NCBI GenBank assembly: GCA_947571775.1
Contig: CANOZK010000012.1
Location: 1 to 63,578 of the forward strand
Reading direction: 5' to 3'
Length of the DNA stretch: 63,578 bases
Source: an uncultured Lachnospiraceae bacterium
GTDB lineage: Bacteria > Bacillota > Clostridia > Lachnospirales > Lachnospiraceae
Position 1 is the stretch's first letter. Each line of letters starts with the position of its first letter. A program made the position numbers and the translations under genes. Positions 17,665-26,003 of this stretch are shown here, in pieces. The notes beneath the pieces are model-generated. The model saw nothing but the letters and a program-made list of their open reading frames with translations, ran no database searches and was not told the origin of the DNA.

Positions 17665-18462
17665 TTATACGGTAATCCGTTCTGAGACCTGCTCTCTTTT
17701 GGCTACCTGTATGTAAAAGTCGCGGGCTCGATAAGGATTCTCCCCGCTGTCCACTTCCTGGCATACGGTTTCATATGCCAGCTTATCGTAATTGTTTTCC
17801 AGGCTTAAATGTCCTAGAAAAACTGCTTTTAAGCGCTCGTGAAGCAGCCGGCTCAAAAGCCGTCCGGCGTTTTCATTGGATAAATGCCCCTCAGCGCTTA
17901 AAATCCTGCGTTTCAGATAATAGGGATAACTTCCCACCTGCAACATATTGACATCGTGGTTTGCCTCTAGGAGCAGAGCATCCAGATGTTTTAATTTTTC
18001 TACGGTGTAGTCGCTGTACTGACCCAGATCCGTGGCAATTCCGATGGATTTGTTTTCACATTCCAGACGGTAGCCCACCGGCTGCGCCGCATCGTGGGAG
18101 ATGCTAAAGGGAAGAACGTTTAGATCCCCCACGCGAAAGGTTTCGTCCGGCTGTATTTCCTGGAACAATCCTTCTGGTATTGTCCCTACCTGGTTTGTCT
18201 GCCGGATGGCTTTGATGGTTCCTGCCGTGGCATAAATGGGCAGCTCGTATTTTCTGGCCAAAACGCCCAGCCCTTTGATATGGTCGGAATGTTCGTGGGT
18301 AATCAAAATTGCGTCCATCTCTTTTAACGTCCGGTCGATGGAATTTAGCCCGGATTCCGTCCGTTTTCCGCTGAGTCCTGCGTCTACAAGCACATGGGTA
18401 TTTGTGCTGCCTACATAGATACAGTTGCCGCTGCTTCCGCTGGCAATGCTACATAAATCCAT
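17665..18462 (-). CDS. walJ: Metallo-beta-lactamase-fold hydrolase, WalJ/YycJ type
   Basis: 265 aa. Begins L-C-S-I-A-S-G-S-S-G-N-C-I-Y-V, the family's hallmark, then the metal motif T-H-E-H-S-D-H-I-K-G-L near residue 57 and a later S-H-D-A-A-Q-P-V-G-Y. WalJ proteins are cytoplasmic hydrolases linked to coordination of cell division and DNA replication; the substrate is unclear, with nuclease activity suggested. In Bacilli the gene follows walRK; here it follows coaE, overlapping it by 14 bp. Confidence 0.88.
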   Translation of the reverse strand: MDLCSIASGSSGNCIYVGSTNTHVLVDAGLSGKRTESGLNSIDRTLKEMDAILITHEHSDHIKGLGVLARKYELPIYATAGTIKAIRQTNQVGTIPEGLFQEIQPDETFRVGDLNVLPFSISHDAAQPVGYRLECENKSIGIATDLGQYSDYTVEKLKHLDALLLEANHDVNMLQVGSYPYYLKRRILSAEGHLSNENAGRLLSRLLHERLKAVFLGHLSLENNYDKLAYETVCQEVDSGENPYRARDFYIQVAKREQVSERITV

Positions 18463-19048
18463 AACTTTTCATCCTTTTGTCGATCTGCAGGTAAGTCATC
18501 TGCAAATCTCCATTATTTTCCACGACATACGAACATTCCCGGCGAAATACGTCCTCCGTCTGCTGGTTTTGGAAAATATCCGTAATCTTTTCCTCGGAAT
18601 ATCCCCGCTGCTCCTTCAGCCGTCTCCTGCGGACTGCTTCCTCGGCGTAAATATACCAAAACTCTTGGCAGATCTCTTCGTAGTGATCCTCGATAAGCAG
18701 GGCCGCCTCGATGACAAAGATACTTCGCCCTTCCTGATCCTGGGCTGCAATGTGTTCGCGGATCTCCTGTTTTACCGCCGGATGGATGATTTCATTTAGC
18801 TGCGCAAGAAGCTGTGGATTGGGGAAAACCAAAGCCGCTATTTTGCCGCGGTCGATCTTTCCCTGTGTGTCCAAAGTCTCCTTGCCGAGCAGCTTCACAA
18901 CCGGAAGAAAGCAGCTTCCCTTTGGCTCCATCAGCGCGTGTCCCACCTGGTCTGCCTGTATGATATAAGCGCCGTATCGCTCTTTTAGATAATCCAGCAC
19001 GGCGCTCTTTCCGGCCCCTATGCCTCCTGTGATTCCTATAATCTTCAT
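18449..19048 (-). CDS. coaE: Dephospho-CoA kinase
   Basis: Catalyses the last step of coenzyme A synthesis. P-loop G-G-I-G-A-G-K-S (residues 8-15), the Q-A-D-Q-V-G-H-A CoA-site motif, I-I-H-P-A-V and a LID segment E-A-V-R-R-R-R-L-K-E-Q-R. 199 aa is typical. It starts immediately after the polA stop (TAGATG), as in many Firmicutes. Confidence 0.95.
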   Translation of the reverse strand: MKIIGITGGIGAGKSAVLDYLKERYGAYIIQADQVGHALMEPKGSCFLPVVKLLGKETLDTQGKIDRGKIAALVFPNPQLLAQLNEIIHPAVKQEIREHIAAQDQEGRSIFVIEAALLIEDHYEEICQEFWYIYAEEAVRRRRLKEQRGYSEEKITDIFQNQQTEDVFRRECSYVVENNGDLQMTYLQIDKRMKSYGFM

Positions 19049-21682
19049 CTATTTTGCCTCATACCAATCGCCGCCCTGATGCATATCCACTTCCAGAGCT
19101 ACGGATAAATGGGCAGCGCCTTTCATCTCCTCTTTTAAAATCCTGGAGACGGTCTCCACTTCGTCTTTCTGTGTTTCCACCAGCAATTCATCATGAACCT
19201 GTAAAATCAGCCGCGAACGCAGGCCCTCTTTTGTTAGCCGCTGACGCACCCGATTCATAGAAATTTTGATAATGTCCGCCGCGGTTCCCTGAATTGGCGA
19301 ATTCATGGCGATTCGTTCCCCGAAGCCCCGCTGCGCATAATTGCTGGATTTTAATTCGGGGATGGGGCGGCGTCTGCCGAACATCGTGGAAACATATCCC
19401 TGGGATTTGCCCTGTTCCACTAGACCGTCTAAAAAAACCTTGATCTGTGGATATGTTTCAAAATACGACTGGATATAATCCGAGGCTTCTTTTCGGCTGA
19501 TGCTCAAATCTTGGCTTAATCCAAAAGAGCTAATTCCATACACAATTCCGAAATTGACCGCCTTCGCATTGCGCCGCTGCAGATCCGTTACCTGTTCAAA
19601 GGGAATGTGAAACACCTGGGAAGCCGTAATCCGGTGAATGTCCTGGGCTTCCTGATAAGCCTGGATCAGTTTCTCATCCCCGGACATATGGGCCAGCACC
19701 CGCAGCTCAATCTGGGAATAATCCGCATCCAGAAAAATACATCCCTCTTTCGGCACAAATACCTTGCGAATCAACCTACCCAGCTCCATGCGGATGGGAA
19801 TGTTCTGAAGGTTCGGCTCGGTGCTGCTAATCCGCCCGGTGGCCGTTATGGTCTGGTTAAAATGGGAGTGGATCCTGCCCGTATCATCGACAAAGTTCAG
19901 CAGGCCGTCAGCATAAGTGGATTTTAATTTGGTAAGCTGACGGTATTCCAAAATATCCCTTACAATCTCATGGTCGCAGGCGAGCTTGTCCAGCACATCG
20001 GCCGCCGTGGAATACCCGGTCTTTGTCTTCTTTCCTCCCGGCAGGCCCATTTTTTCAAATAAAATTACACCCAACTGTTTGGGGGAATTGATATTAAAAG
20101 TTTCTTTGGCCTGCTGACAGATCTTCTCCTCTAATTCCTCAATCCGGCCCACAAGCTGCTGTCCGTATGCCGCCAGGGCTTTGGCCTCTACCTGGATACC
20201 CTCACGCTCCATTTCGTAAAGGGTTACGACCAGAGGCATTTCAATTTCCCAGAATACTCGATCCATACCCGAATCCTTCAGCGCTTTTTCCAAAGGTTCT
20301 CTTGCATTCTGAGCAATATAAGCCATATAACAACCGAGCTGCGCCAGAGCCTCCGACTGCTCGGCAAACGCTTTCTTATCGGAGAGCTTTCCCAGCAGTT
20401 CTTCTCTGGATGGGGAAAACACCCCCAGGTATTCTTTTCCAATATCTTCATAGGTATATTGGGATTTCAGCGGATTCAGCAAATATGCCGCCACGCCCGC
20501 GTCAAAGGTTTCACACTCTTTTAAAACGGGCACAAAATGCAGCAGATGCTTCACATCCATGGACGCCAGGGAAACTTTTTTCCGCGCCAAAGCTTCCACC
20601 TGGGAGGTCAGAAAATCCCCAGTCATAGCCGCATCTGTGGGAAAATAAACCGCCTTATCTTCCCATGCCAGGGCCAGGGAACACAGAGCGCCGTCTTCCC
20701 CGAAAATCCAAAGTCCTACCCGCTCCTGCTTGGCCGCCTGGGCGAAATATGCTTGCGCTTCTTCCTGGCTGCGGCACCAGAAGAACTCTTTTTCCACCGA
20801 ATGTTCCTGGAGATCCTGGGGAAATCTTCCCAGCAGGTTCTTGAAATCCAGCCGCTGAAACATTGTATAGGCTTCGGGTGTATACAGCTCGCCGATACGC
20901 GCCTGCTCGTAAGAAAAATCCAGCGGCGCTTGCACATCGATGGTGGCCAGCTCCTTGCTTAACTGTGCCAGGTCATAATGTTCCCGCAGAGATTCCCTCG
21001 CTTTTTTCGGCATGACCTGCTCCAAGTTTGCATAGGCGTTTTCAATGCTTCCGAACTGCACCACCAGCTTGGTGGCCGTCTTCTCTCCCACTCCCGGAAT
21101 CCCTGGAATGTTGTCGGAGGAATCTCCCATCAGGGCTTTCAGTTCTATAATCTGAGGCGGCGTTACCTGATATTTTTCTTTTACCTGATCCGCCAGATAG
21201 TCCTCTATGGTGGTATGGCCTCTGCTGGTCTTGGGCATGCGTATTTTCACCCGATCCGTGGCAAGTTGCAGAAGATCCCGATCCCCGGAAAGGATGGTCA
21301 CTTCCATATTTTTTTCTCCGCTTCTTCTGGCCAGCGTTCCCAGAAGATCATCCGCTTCATATCCTTCCAGGGTCACCACATGGATTCCCATAGCGGCCAG
21401 CACTTCCTTTAACACTGGGATCTGCTCTTGCAGTTCTTCCGGCATCGGCTTTCGGGTTCCCTTGTACTTGTCATAGCGTTTGTGACGAAATGTAGGCGCA
21501 GACAAGTCGAAGGCAACCGTCAGGTACTGCGGCTTTTCCTCCTCCAGAGTCTTTAGCAGAATGTTTAGAAAGCCGTAGATTCCGTTTGTGTGCAGTCCTT
21601 GTGAATTCGTCAGGCTTGGAAGGCCGTAAAAGGCCCGGTGGACGATGCTGTGGCCGTCAATCAGTAATATTTTCTCGCTCAT
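19049..21682 (-). CDS. polA: DNA polymerase I with degenerate proofreading domain
   Basis: 877 aa, replication and repair. N-terminal 5' nuclease (1-290): L-I-D-G-H-S, Y-E-A-D-D-L-L-G, G-D-R-D-L-L-Q-L and G-D-S-S-D-N-I-P-G-I-P-G-V-G. The 3'-5' exonuclease fold follows (about 300-470), but its first motif, normally DxE, reads G-L-W-I-F-G-E-D, so proofreading is probably lost, as in Bacillus and Thermus enzymes. The polymerase domain has motif A D-Y-S-Q-I-E-L-R, motif B R-R-N-A-K-A-V-N-F-G and motif C V-H-D-E-L. GAGGG precedes the ATG; upstream codons overlap the next gene's tail. Confidence 0.96.
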   Translation of the reverse strand: MSEKILLIDGHSIVHRAFYGLPSLTNSQGLHTNGIYGFLNILLKTLEEEKPQYLTVAFDLSAPTFRHKRYDKYKGTRKPMPEELQEQIPVLKEVLAAMGIHVVTLEGYEADDLLGTLARRSGEKNMEVTILSGDRDLLQLATDRVKIRMPKTSRGHTTIEDYLADQVKEKYQVTPPQIIELKALMGDSSDNIPGIPGVGEKTATKLVVQFGSIENAYANLEQVMPKKARESLREHYDLAQLSKELATIDVQAPLDFSYEQARIGELYTPEAYTMFQRLDFKNLLGRFPQDLQEHSVEKEFFWCRSQEEAQAYFAQAAKQERVGLWIFGEDGALCSLALAWEDKAVYFPTDAAMTGDFLTSQVEALARKKVSLASMDVKHLLHFVPVLKECETFDAGVAAYLLNPLKSQYTYEDIGKEYLGVFSPSREELLGKLSDKKAFAEQSEALAQLGCYMAYIAQNAREPLEKALKDSGMDRVFWEIEMPLVVTLYEMEREGIQVEAKALAAYGQQLVGRIEELEEKICQQAKETFNINSPKQLGVILFEKMGLPGGKKTKTGYSTAADVLDKLACDHEIVRDILEYRQLTKLKSTYADGLLNFVDDTGRIHSHFNQTITATGRISSTEPNLQNIPIRMELGRLIRKVFVPKEGCIFLDADYSQIELRVLAHMSGDEKLIQAYQEAQDIHRITASQVFHIPFEQVTDLQRRNAKAVNFGIVYGISSFGLSQDLSISRKEASDYIQSYFETYPQIKVFLDGLVEQGKSQGYVSTMFGRRRPIPELKSSNYAQRGFGERIAMNSPIQGTAADIIKISMNRVRQRLTKEGLRSRLILQVHDELLVETQKDEVETVSRILKEEMKGAAHLSVALEVDMHQGGDWYEAK

Positions 21683-21704
21683 AAAACTTCCCTCACCTTC
21701 TCTG

Positions 21705-22019
21705 CTACAACAACAGCAGCACCAAAAGGAGCAGTAGGCCGGCAATCAGCACCCAAACTCCCTGTTTAAGCCTTTCCTGTTTGATATATTTTTCCCTGTG
21801 TCTGATGTCTTCCAAAAGCACGGTGTTCATATTGTAGGAAGGATTGCTCTCTCCATTTTCCAAATGCTCCATTGCAAAATATACCATATAGTAAGTTTGC
21901 AGTTCGTCATAGCAGGAAGAACAGCTTTTTACATGGATGATGAACTCTTGTAATTCTTTTAGCCCCATCGTTTTGTTGATATAGGCTGATACTAGATTTT
22001 CCGCCTTTTTGCAGTCCAT
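21705..22019 (-). CDS. Small membrane protein with anti-sigma-type zinc finger
   Basis: 104 aa. N-terminal D-C-K-K-A-E-N-L-V-S-A-Y-I with, further on, I-I-H-V-K-S-C-S-S-C-Y-D-E-L: a putative HCC zinc finger (zf-HC2) of the sort found in anti-sigma factors. A charged linker and a C-terminal Leu-rich membrane segment (about 88-104) follow. The ATG at 22019 has AAGGGG 4 nt upstream. No ECF sigma gene is adjacent, so an anti-sigma role is only suggested by the domain. It stands between a MATE exporter and polA. Confidence 0.75.
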   Translation of the reverse strand: MDCKKAENLVSAYINKTMGLKELQEFIIHVKSCSSCYDELQTYYMVYFAMEHLENGESNPSYNMNTVLLEDIRHREKYIKQERLKQGVWVLIAGLLLLLVLLLL

Positions 22020-22084
22020 AGAACCCCTTTCCCGCTTCTTGATTGAATCATACAGGCTATTATAGCATTTCCGAGATACAAAGT

Positions 22085-23476
22085 CTATGAAGATTTCTTT
22101 TGGATCGCCTGAAGCTCCAATGCTCGACGCCGTAAAATACGCGGAAACTGGGTAAAAAAGGCGATTCCCGTAATGGTCGCGGCACAGATATCCGCCGCCG
22201 GCTCGGCCAGAAATACCGCAAAAATCTGATCGTCCAGCAAATGCGGCAGGATATAAATCAATGGGATTAACAAAATAATCTTTCGCAGCAGCGCCAAAAA
22301 TAACGAAATCTTTGCCTGTCCCAGAGCAACGAAAGTCTGTTGACAAGAAAACTGCACGCCCATGACGAACATCCCGGCGGAGTAGATCCGCAGCGATGAG
22401 ATGGCTACCGCTGTAAATTCCGGCTTATTGTTAAACAGGGCTACAAAGATTTCTGGGAAACACTGTACCATTAGGCAAACAAGTACGGCGTAAAACACCG
22501 AGGAGCAAAACAGCAGCCGAAATGTTTTCTTTACCCGCTCTATCGCCCCCGCGCCGTAGTTAAAACCGATAATCGGCTGCGCCCCCTGCGCTAAGCCCAT
22601 GAAAGGCATATTGGATACCTGCATAACGGAAGAACAGATGGTCATCGCTCCCACGTACAGATCGCCGCCGTATTTTAGGAGGGAAGTGTTAAACGCAATG
22701 GAGACCAGGCTTTCCGTGGACTGCATGATAAAGGGCGACACGCCGATGGCAATCACCGGAAGCAGAACTTTTGCCCGCAGCCGCAGATATTTTTTTCGGA
22801 TTTTCAGCGTAGAGCGTTGTCCTGTCAAAAATTTCAGCACCCATAAGGCAGACAGGCTTTGAGAAATTACCGTAGCCAGAGCCGCGCCCTGGACGCCCAT
22901 GTCCAGGCCATAGATGAAAATCGGATCCAGGACAATGTTGCACACGGCTCCCAGCAGCACCGTAGCCATGGAAATTGTGGAAAATCCCTGTGTGCTGATA
23001 AAATTATTCAGCCCCAAAGCGACCTGCACGCTGATGGTTCCCCATAGATAAATGCCCAGATAGCCGGAGGCATAAGCGATGGTATGATCACTGGCGCCTG
23101 TCAGGTAAAGCAGCGGCTCTCTGAAAATTTGAAACAGGATGGTAACGGCCGCAGAGATAACGACAAGCAGAGCCGTAGCTCCGCCAAGAATCGCCTCTGC
23201 TCCTTCCATGTCATTTTCACCCATTTTAATGGCTGCCCGTGAACCGCCGCCCATACCTACTAGAGCCGCCAGCGCGGAGATAAAAGTGATGATAGAAAAA
23301 CATACGCCAAGGCCGGTCAGCGCCATCTCGCCGTCTGGTGTAATGTGGCCAATATACATACGGTCCACAATATTGTAAAGGGCGTTGACCAACTGAGCAG
23401 TAATGGATGGCAGCGCCAGCCGTATCAGCAGCCGCCCTACCGGATCGCGCCCCAAGTCATTGTTTTGTTTTCTCAT
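22085..23476 (-). CDS. MATE-family multidrug exporter
   Basis: 463 aa, 12 membrane segments in two homologous halves. Starts L-L-I-R-L-A-L-P-S-I-T-A-Q-L-V-N-A-L-Y-N and has G-G-G-S-R-A-A-I-K-M-G in the first loop and G-F-N-Y-G-A in the second half, both typical of the MepA/NorM-like MATE branch. Likely Na+ or H+ driven export of drugs or metabolites; the substrate cannot be read from sequence. It is 15 bp after upp, probably cotranscribed. Confidence 0.92.
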   Translation of the reverse strand: MRKQNNDLGRDPVGRLLIRLALPSITAQLVNALYNIVDRMYIGHITPDGEMALTGLGVCFSIITFISALAALVGMGGGSRAAIKMGENDMEGAEAILGGATALLVVISAAVTILFQIFREPLLYLTGASDHTIAYASGYLGIYLWGTISVQVALGLNNFISTQGFSTISMATVLLGAVCNIVLDPIFIYGLDMGVQGAALATVISQSLSALWVLKFLTGQRSTLKIRKKYLRLRAKVLLPVIAIGVSPFIMQSTESLVSIAFNTSLLKYGGDLYVGAMTICSSVMQVSNMPFMGLAQGAQPIIGFNYGAGAIERVKKTFRLLFCSSVFYAVLVCLMVQCFPEIFVALFNNKPEFTAVAISSLRIYSAGMFVMGVQFSCQQTFVALGQAKISLFLALLRKIILLIPLIYILPHLLDDQIFAVFLAEPAADICAATITGIAFFTQFPRILRRRALELQAIQKKSS

Positions 23477-23491
23477 AAAAAGCTTCCTTTG

Positions 23492-24121
23492 CTATTTTGT
23501 GCCGAAAATACGATCTCCTGCATCTCCCAGCCCAGGCACAATGTAACCGTGGTCATTTAGCTTTTCATCCACGGCGCCAATGTAGAGATCCACGTCTGGA
23601 TGTGCCTTTTCCATCGCTTCTATTCCTTCCGGCGCGGCAAGTATGCACATAAAATGAATGTTCTGGCATCCTTTTTCTTTTAGCATCCGAATCGCCGCCA
23701 CAGAGGAGCCGCCAGTAGCCAGCATAGGGTCTACCACAAACACTTCTCTCTCCGAACAGTCTGCGGGAAGTTTGCAGTAATACTCTACTGGCAGAAGCGT
23801 CTCTGGATCCCGGTAAAGGCCGATATGCCCCACTTTAGCTGCCGGAATCAGCGCAAGCACGCCGTCCACCATTCCCAGGCCCGCGCGCAGAATCGGCACA
23901 ATCGCCATCTTCTTGCCTTTGAGCGTTTTGACAACAGTCTTGCAAATGGGCGTCTCAATCTCCAAATCGTCCAGCTGCAGATTTCTGGTGGCTTCGTAGC
24001 AGATCAGCATTGCAATTTCGCTGATGGTCTGCCGAAAATCCTTGGTTCCTGTCTCTGTTCTTCGGATAAAACCGATTTTATGCTGAATCAATGGATGCTC
24101 CATCACGATTGTTTTTGCCAT
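23492..24121 (-). CDS. upp: Uracil phosphoribosyltransferase
   Basis: 209 aa; makes UMP from uracil and [15 protein letters not shown] near residue 75 and the PRPP-binding [11 protein letters not shown] are diagnostic; the uracil-binding end reads [19 protein letters not shown]. The ATG at 24121 has AAGGAG upstream. Confidence 0.97.
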   Translation of the reverse strand: MAKTIVMEHPLIQHKIGFIRRTETGTKDFRQTISEIAMLICYEATRNLQLDDLEIETPICKTVVKTLKGKKMAIVPILRAGLGMVDGVLALIPAAKVGHIGLYRDPETLLPVEYYCKLPADCSEREVFVVDPMLATGGSSVAAIRMLKEKGCQNIHFMCILAAPEGIEAMEKAHPDVDLYIGAVDEKLNDHGYIVPGLGDAGDRIFGTK

Positions 24122-24160
24122 AATCTTTTCTCCTTTATCTATCCTGTACAACACAAATAA

Positions 24161-24183
24161 CCCTAAGCCATGAAGGCTTAGGG
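24161..24183 (-). terminator. Terminator after tRNA-Leu
   Basis: Minus strand CCCTAAGCC-TTCAT-GGCTTAGGG followed by TTATTTGTGTT, 14 bp after the tRNA end. Confidence 0.75.
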
Positions 24184-24197
24184 CTGCTCACACGCAA

Positions 24198-24277
24198 TGC
24201 CGCTGATGGGAGTCGAACCCATATGGTTTCCCGCACGATTTTGAGTCGTGTGCGTCTGCCAATTCCGCCACAGCGGC
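24198..24277 (-). tRNA. tRNA-Leu, anticodon CAA
   Basis: 80 nt. Acceptor stem GCCGCTG/CAGCGGC with discriminator A; D-arm GCGG-AATTGGCAGA; anticodon stem CACGA/TCGTG with loop CTCAAAA, giving anticodon CAA (codon UUG); short class-II-like variable region CGGGAAACC; T-arm ATGGG-TTCGACT-CCCAT. CCA is not encoded (GCGGCATTG follows). Its own promoter and terminator flank it. Confidence 0.93.
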
Positions 24278-24313
24278 CGATATTCCAAAATCCGGTATCC
24301 CGAACCGATATCT

Positions 24314-24342
24314 ATATTAACACAATTTTTTGAGATATGCAA
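24314..24342 (-). promoter_or_regulatory. Promoter of tRNA-Leu
   Basis: Minus strand TTGCAT (24342-24337), 17-bp spacer, TAATAT (24319-24314), about 37 bp before the mature tRNA. Confidence 0.7.
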
Positions 24343-24368
24343 GCATTTTTTTTGATTTCTGTATAAGT

Positions 24369-24416
24369 CCAGATGTTTGGAAAAAATTTAGATTGGGCGT
24401 GTTTCCAAACATCTGG
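24369..24416. repeat. Perfect 15-bp inverted repeat between tRNA-Leu and a secreted protein gene
   Basis: CCAGATGTTTGGAAA, an 18-bp AT-rich loop, and the exact reverse complement. No U-tract follows in the minus direction, so a simple terminator for the gene ending at 24496 is not obvious. The rest of 24278-24495 holds only the tRNA promoter. Confidence 0.7.
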
Positions 24417-24495
24417 AATAAATGCGGTTATTGAAAAATATCTCGCGAAAGTATCTGAATAGTTACGAATATTTATCTAGAGTTCTTTGTAACAA

Positions 24496-24903
24496 TCAAA
24501 TTTTCATAATTATATTTCTGCTCCATTTGCCAAAAACTTTTTTGTTATTCACGGTTTTAAATCCTCTCACTTTTATCTTTATCCCTTTGCAATTTATAAA
24601 GTCATAATCAAAAGATGTGTTTCTGGTATAGGTAATGCGCTTAGTTCCCCAGGAACCGTCTGTTTTTTTATTCTTTATGGAAAGCTGATAGGCAGACGCT
24701 CCTGCAACCTTACTCCAGCGTAATCGGTATATTTTCTTGCCCTTTAATTTTGTTTCCGGCCGCGTGACAGGCTTAAAATTTTTGACGACAGGCGACTTTA
24801 ATTCAGTTGTTTTTGCAAAGACTGTTTGTGAGCAAACGCTTGGAATATTTCCCATTAAAACAGCTATCATCAACGCAAGAAAAACAGCTTTTAATTTTCT
24901 CAT
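24496..24903 (-). CDS. Small secreted protein with fibronectin-III-like fold
   Basis: 135 aa. Signal peptide (Lys/Arg start, hydrophobic core to about residue 30, V-F-A-K). The mature part has Y-R-L-R-W-S-K-V-A-G-A-S-A-Y-Q-L-S-I and I-K-V-R-G-F-K-T-V, the strand pattern of Fn3-like domains seen in Lachnospiraceae surface proteins. Very basic. The ATG at 24903 follows GGAGG by 9 nt; the longer frame starting upstream has no site. Function unknown; last of three small secreted-protein genes after an ABC exporter. Confidence 0.75.
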   Translation of the reverse strand: MRKLKAVFLALMIAVLMGNIPSVCSQTVFAKTTELKSPVVKNFKPVTRPETKLKGKKIYRLRWSKVAGASAYQLSIKNKKTDGSWGTKRITYTRNTSFDYDFINCKGIKIKVRGFKTVNNKKVFGKWSRNIIMKI

Positions 24904-24928
24904 TTTTTTGTGCCTCCTTGGAACTTTT

Positions 24929-25363
24929 TTAAAGAATAACGGATACTTTAACAACTCTGTCATTTTCTACAACAAAACGAAATATTTGGCAATTCACCCT
25001 TTGATTCAGATGCTGACATAATTTTACAAATTCTTTTTTGGAAACTTTTTCGGCTTTGTTCATTCCGTCCAGGGTGTAAAACTTCACTTTTGAGGATAAA
25101 TCAAATTTCCATTTTCCCTTTTTGCAGCAGTAGCGTCGTGTATTTTCCTTTGCCAATGAGCCATTTACGATCATATAATTTTTATTGATTTTCACGGAAG
25201 ATATAATTCCATACTTGGGATTTTGTTCTTCCTTCAGCCAAGTGGCGGAATACACCGTTTTGCCGGACGCGGCGCTTACTTTTTCGTTTGGCATTGCAAA
25301 AACAGACAACAGAAGAAACAGAAGAAAAATAAATAACATCCCTGATTTTCTATGATAATTCAT
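24929..25363 (-). CDS. Small secreted protein of unknown family
   Basis: 144 aa. A clear signal peptide (hydrophobic core about 9-23, cleavage likely near V-S-A-A-S). The mature part is basic, with a Cys-Cys pair (R-Y-C-C-K-K-G-K-W-K) and two further cysteines, L-C-Q and N-C-Q, which could form disulphides outside the cell. I recognise no domain. GGAAGGAG lies 7 nt before the start. It stands between a frameshifted secreted-protein gene and an Fn3-like one, all in one direction. Confidence 0.75.
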   Translation of the reverse strand: MNYHRKSGMLFIFLLFLLLSVFAMPNEKVSAASGKTVYSATWLKEEQNPKYGIISSVKINKNYMIVNGSLAKENTRRYCCKKGKWKFDLSSKVKFYTLDGMNKAEKVSKKEFVKLCQHLNQRVNCQIFRFVVENDRVVKVSVIL

Positions 25364-25385
25364 AAGAACACTCCTTCCTTAATGT

Positions 25386-25967
25386 TCAACGTTCTACGGA
25401 TAGGGCGATATGCACCTGTTCCCCTCTTTTTGTGTTTTTTAAGATCATGCGAATCAGAAGGTTTCCTTCCTGTAAGGAATAAGTTTCTTTGTTTTTATAT
25501 GCAGAACGGCATTCGTCGTTTTGATTCCTTTTGCATAATTTTTCCCGTTTATTTTCAGGCTTTTAACCGGATTTTGGAACTTTACAACCTTGACGGTTCC
25601 CTGGCAGGTAACTTTCTTTCCTTTTCTTACCGCAGAAAAAGTTACTTTCGCCGTCCCCGTTTTCTTTGGCGTGAGCAAAAAACACTGATGCGCAGGACTG
25701 TATTTTACAGTGACAATTTTTTTATCTGCGGATGCTGCCTTCCTGTTTTTGCAGGTATGCCCGTATATTCCATCCGCATTCACCTCATAATATCCCTGAG
25801 CATCGGGAAGGGTCGTATACAATAGTTTCTCGGAATCCATCTTTTAGATTCTGCTCATACCCCAATATGCCTGCATACGCCGCCTGTACGGGAACTTTTG
25901 GGTACAGGGACAGCGCCATAAAACATAGTGCCAGTAATCCTATGATTCTTTTTCTTATAGTTCTCAT
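25386..25967 (-). pseudogene. Secreted Ig-like protein broken by two frameshifts
   Basis: Three frames join into one plausible protein of about 190 aa. Frame A (from 25967, after GGAGG) gives a signal peptide and continues to N-L-K. Frame B takes over at the run AAAA near 25850 and gives D-S-E-K-L-L-Y through K-T-G-T-A-K-V-T-F-S-A, an Ig-like strand pattern. Frame C takes over at the A-run near 25516 and gives N-K-E-T-Y-S-L-Q-E-G-N to a stop at 25386. One shift needs one A fewer, the other one A more. Sequencing error in homopolymers, real decay or phase variation are all possible. If frame B were translated alone it would start at 25840 and lack a signal peptide. Confidence 0.65.
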
Positions 25968-26003
25968 AAAATCATTTGTCCTCCTTAAAACAATAATTAT
26001 TTT

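Noticed and set aside
24422..24607. Plus-strand 61-codon frame after the inverted repeat
   Set aside because: No ribosome binding site, and it overlaps the 3' end of the secreted-protein gene on the other strand.
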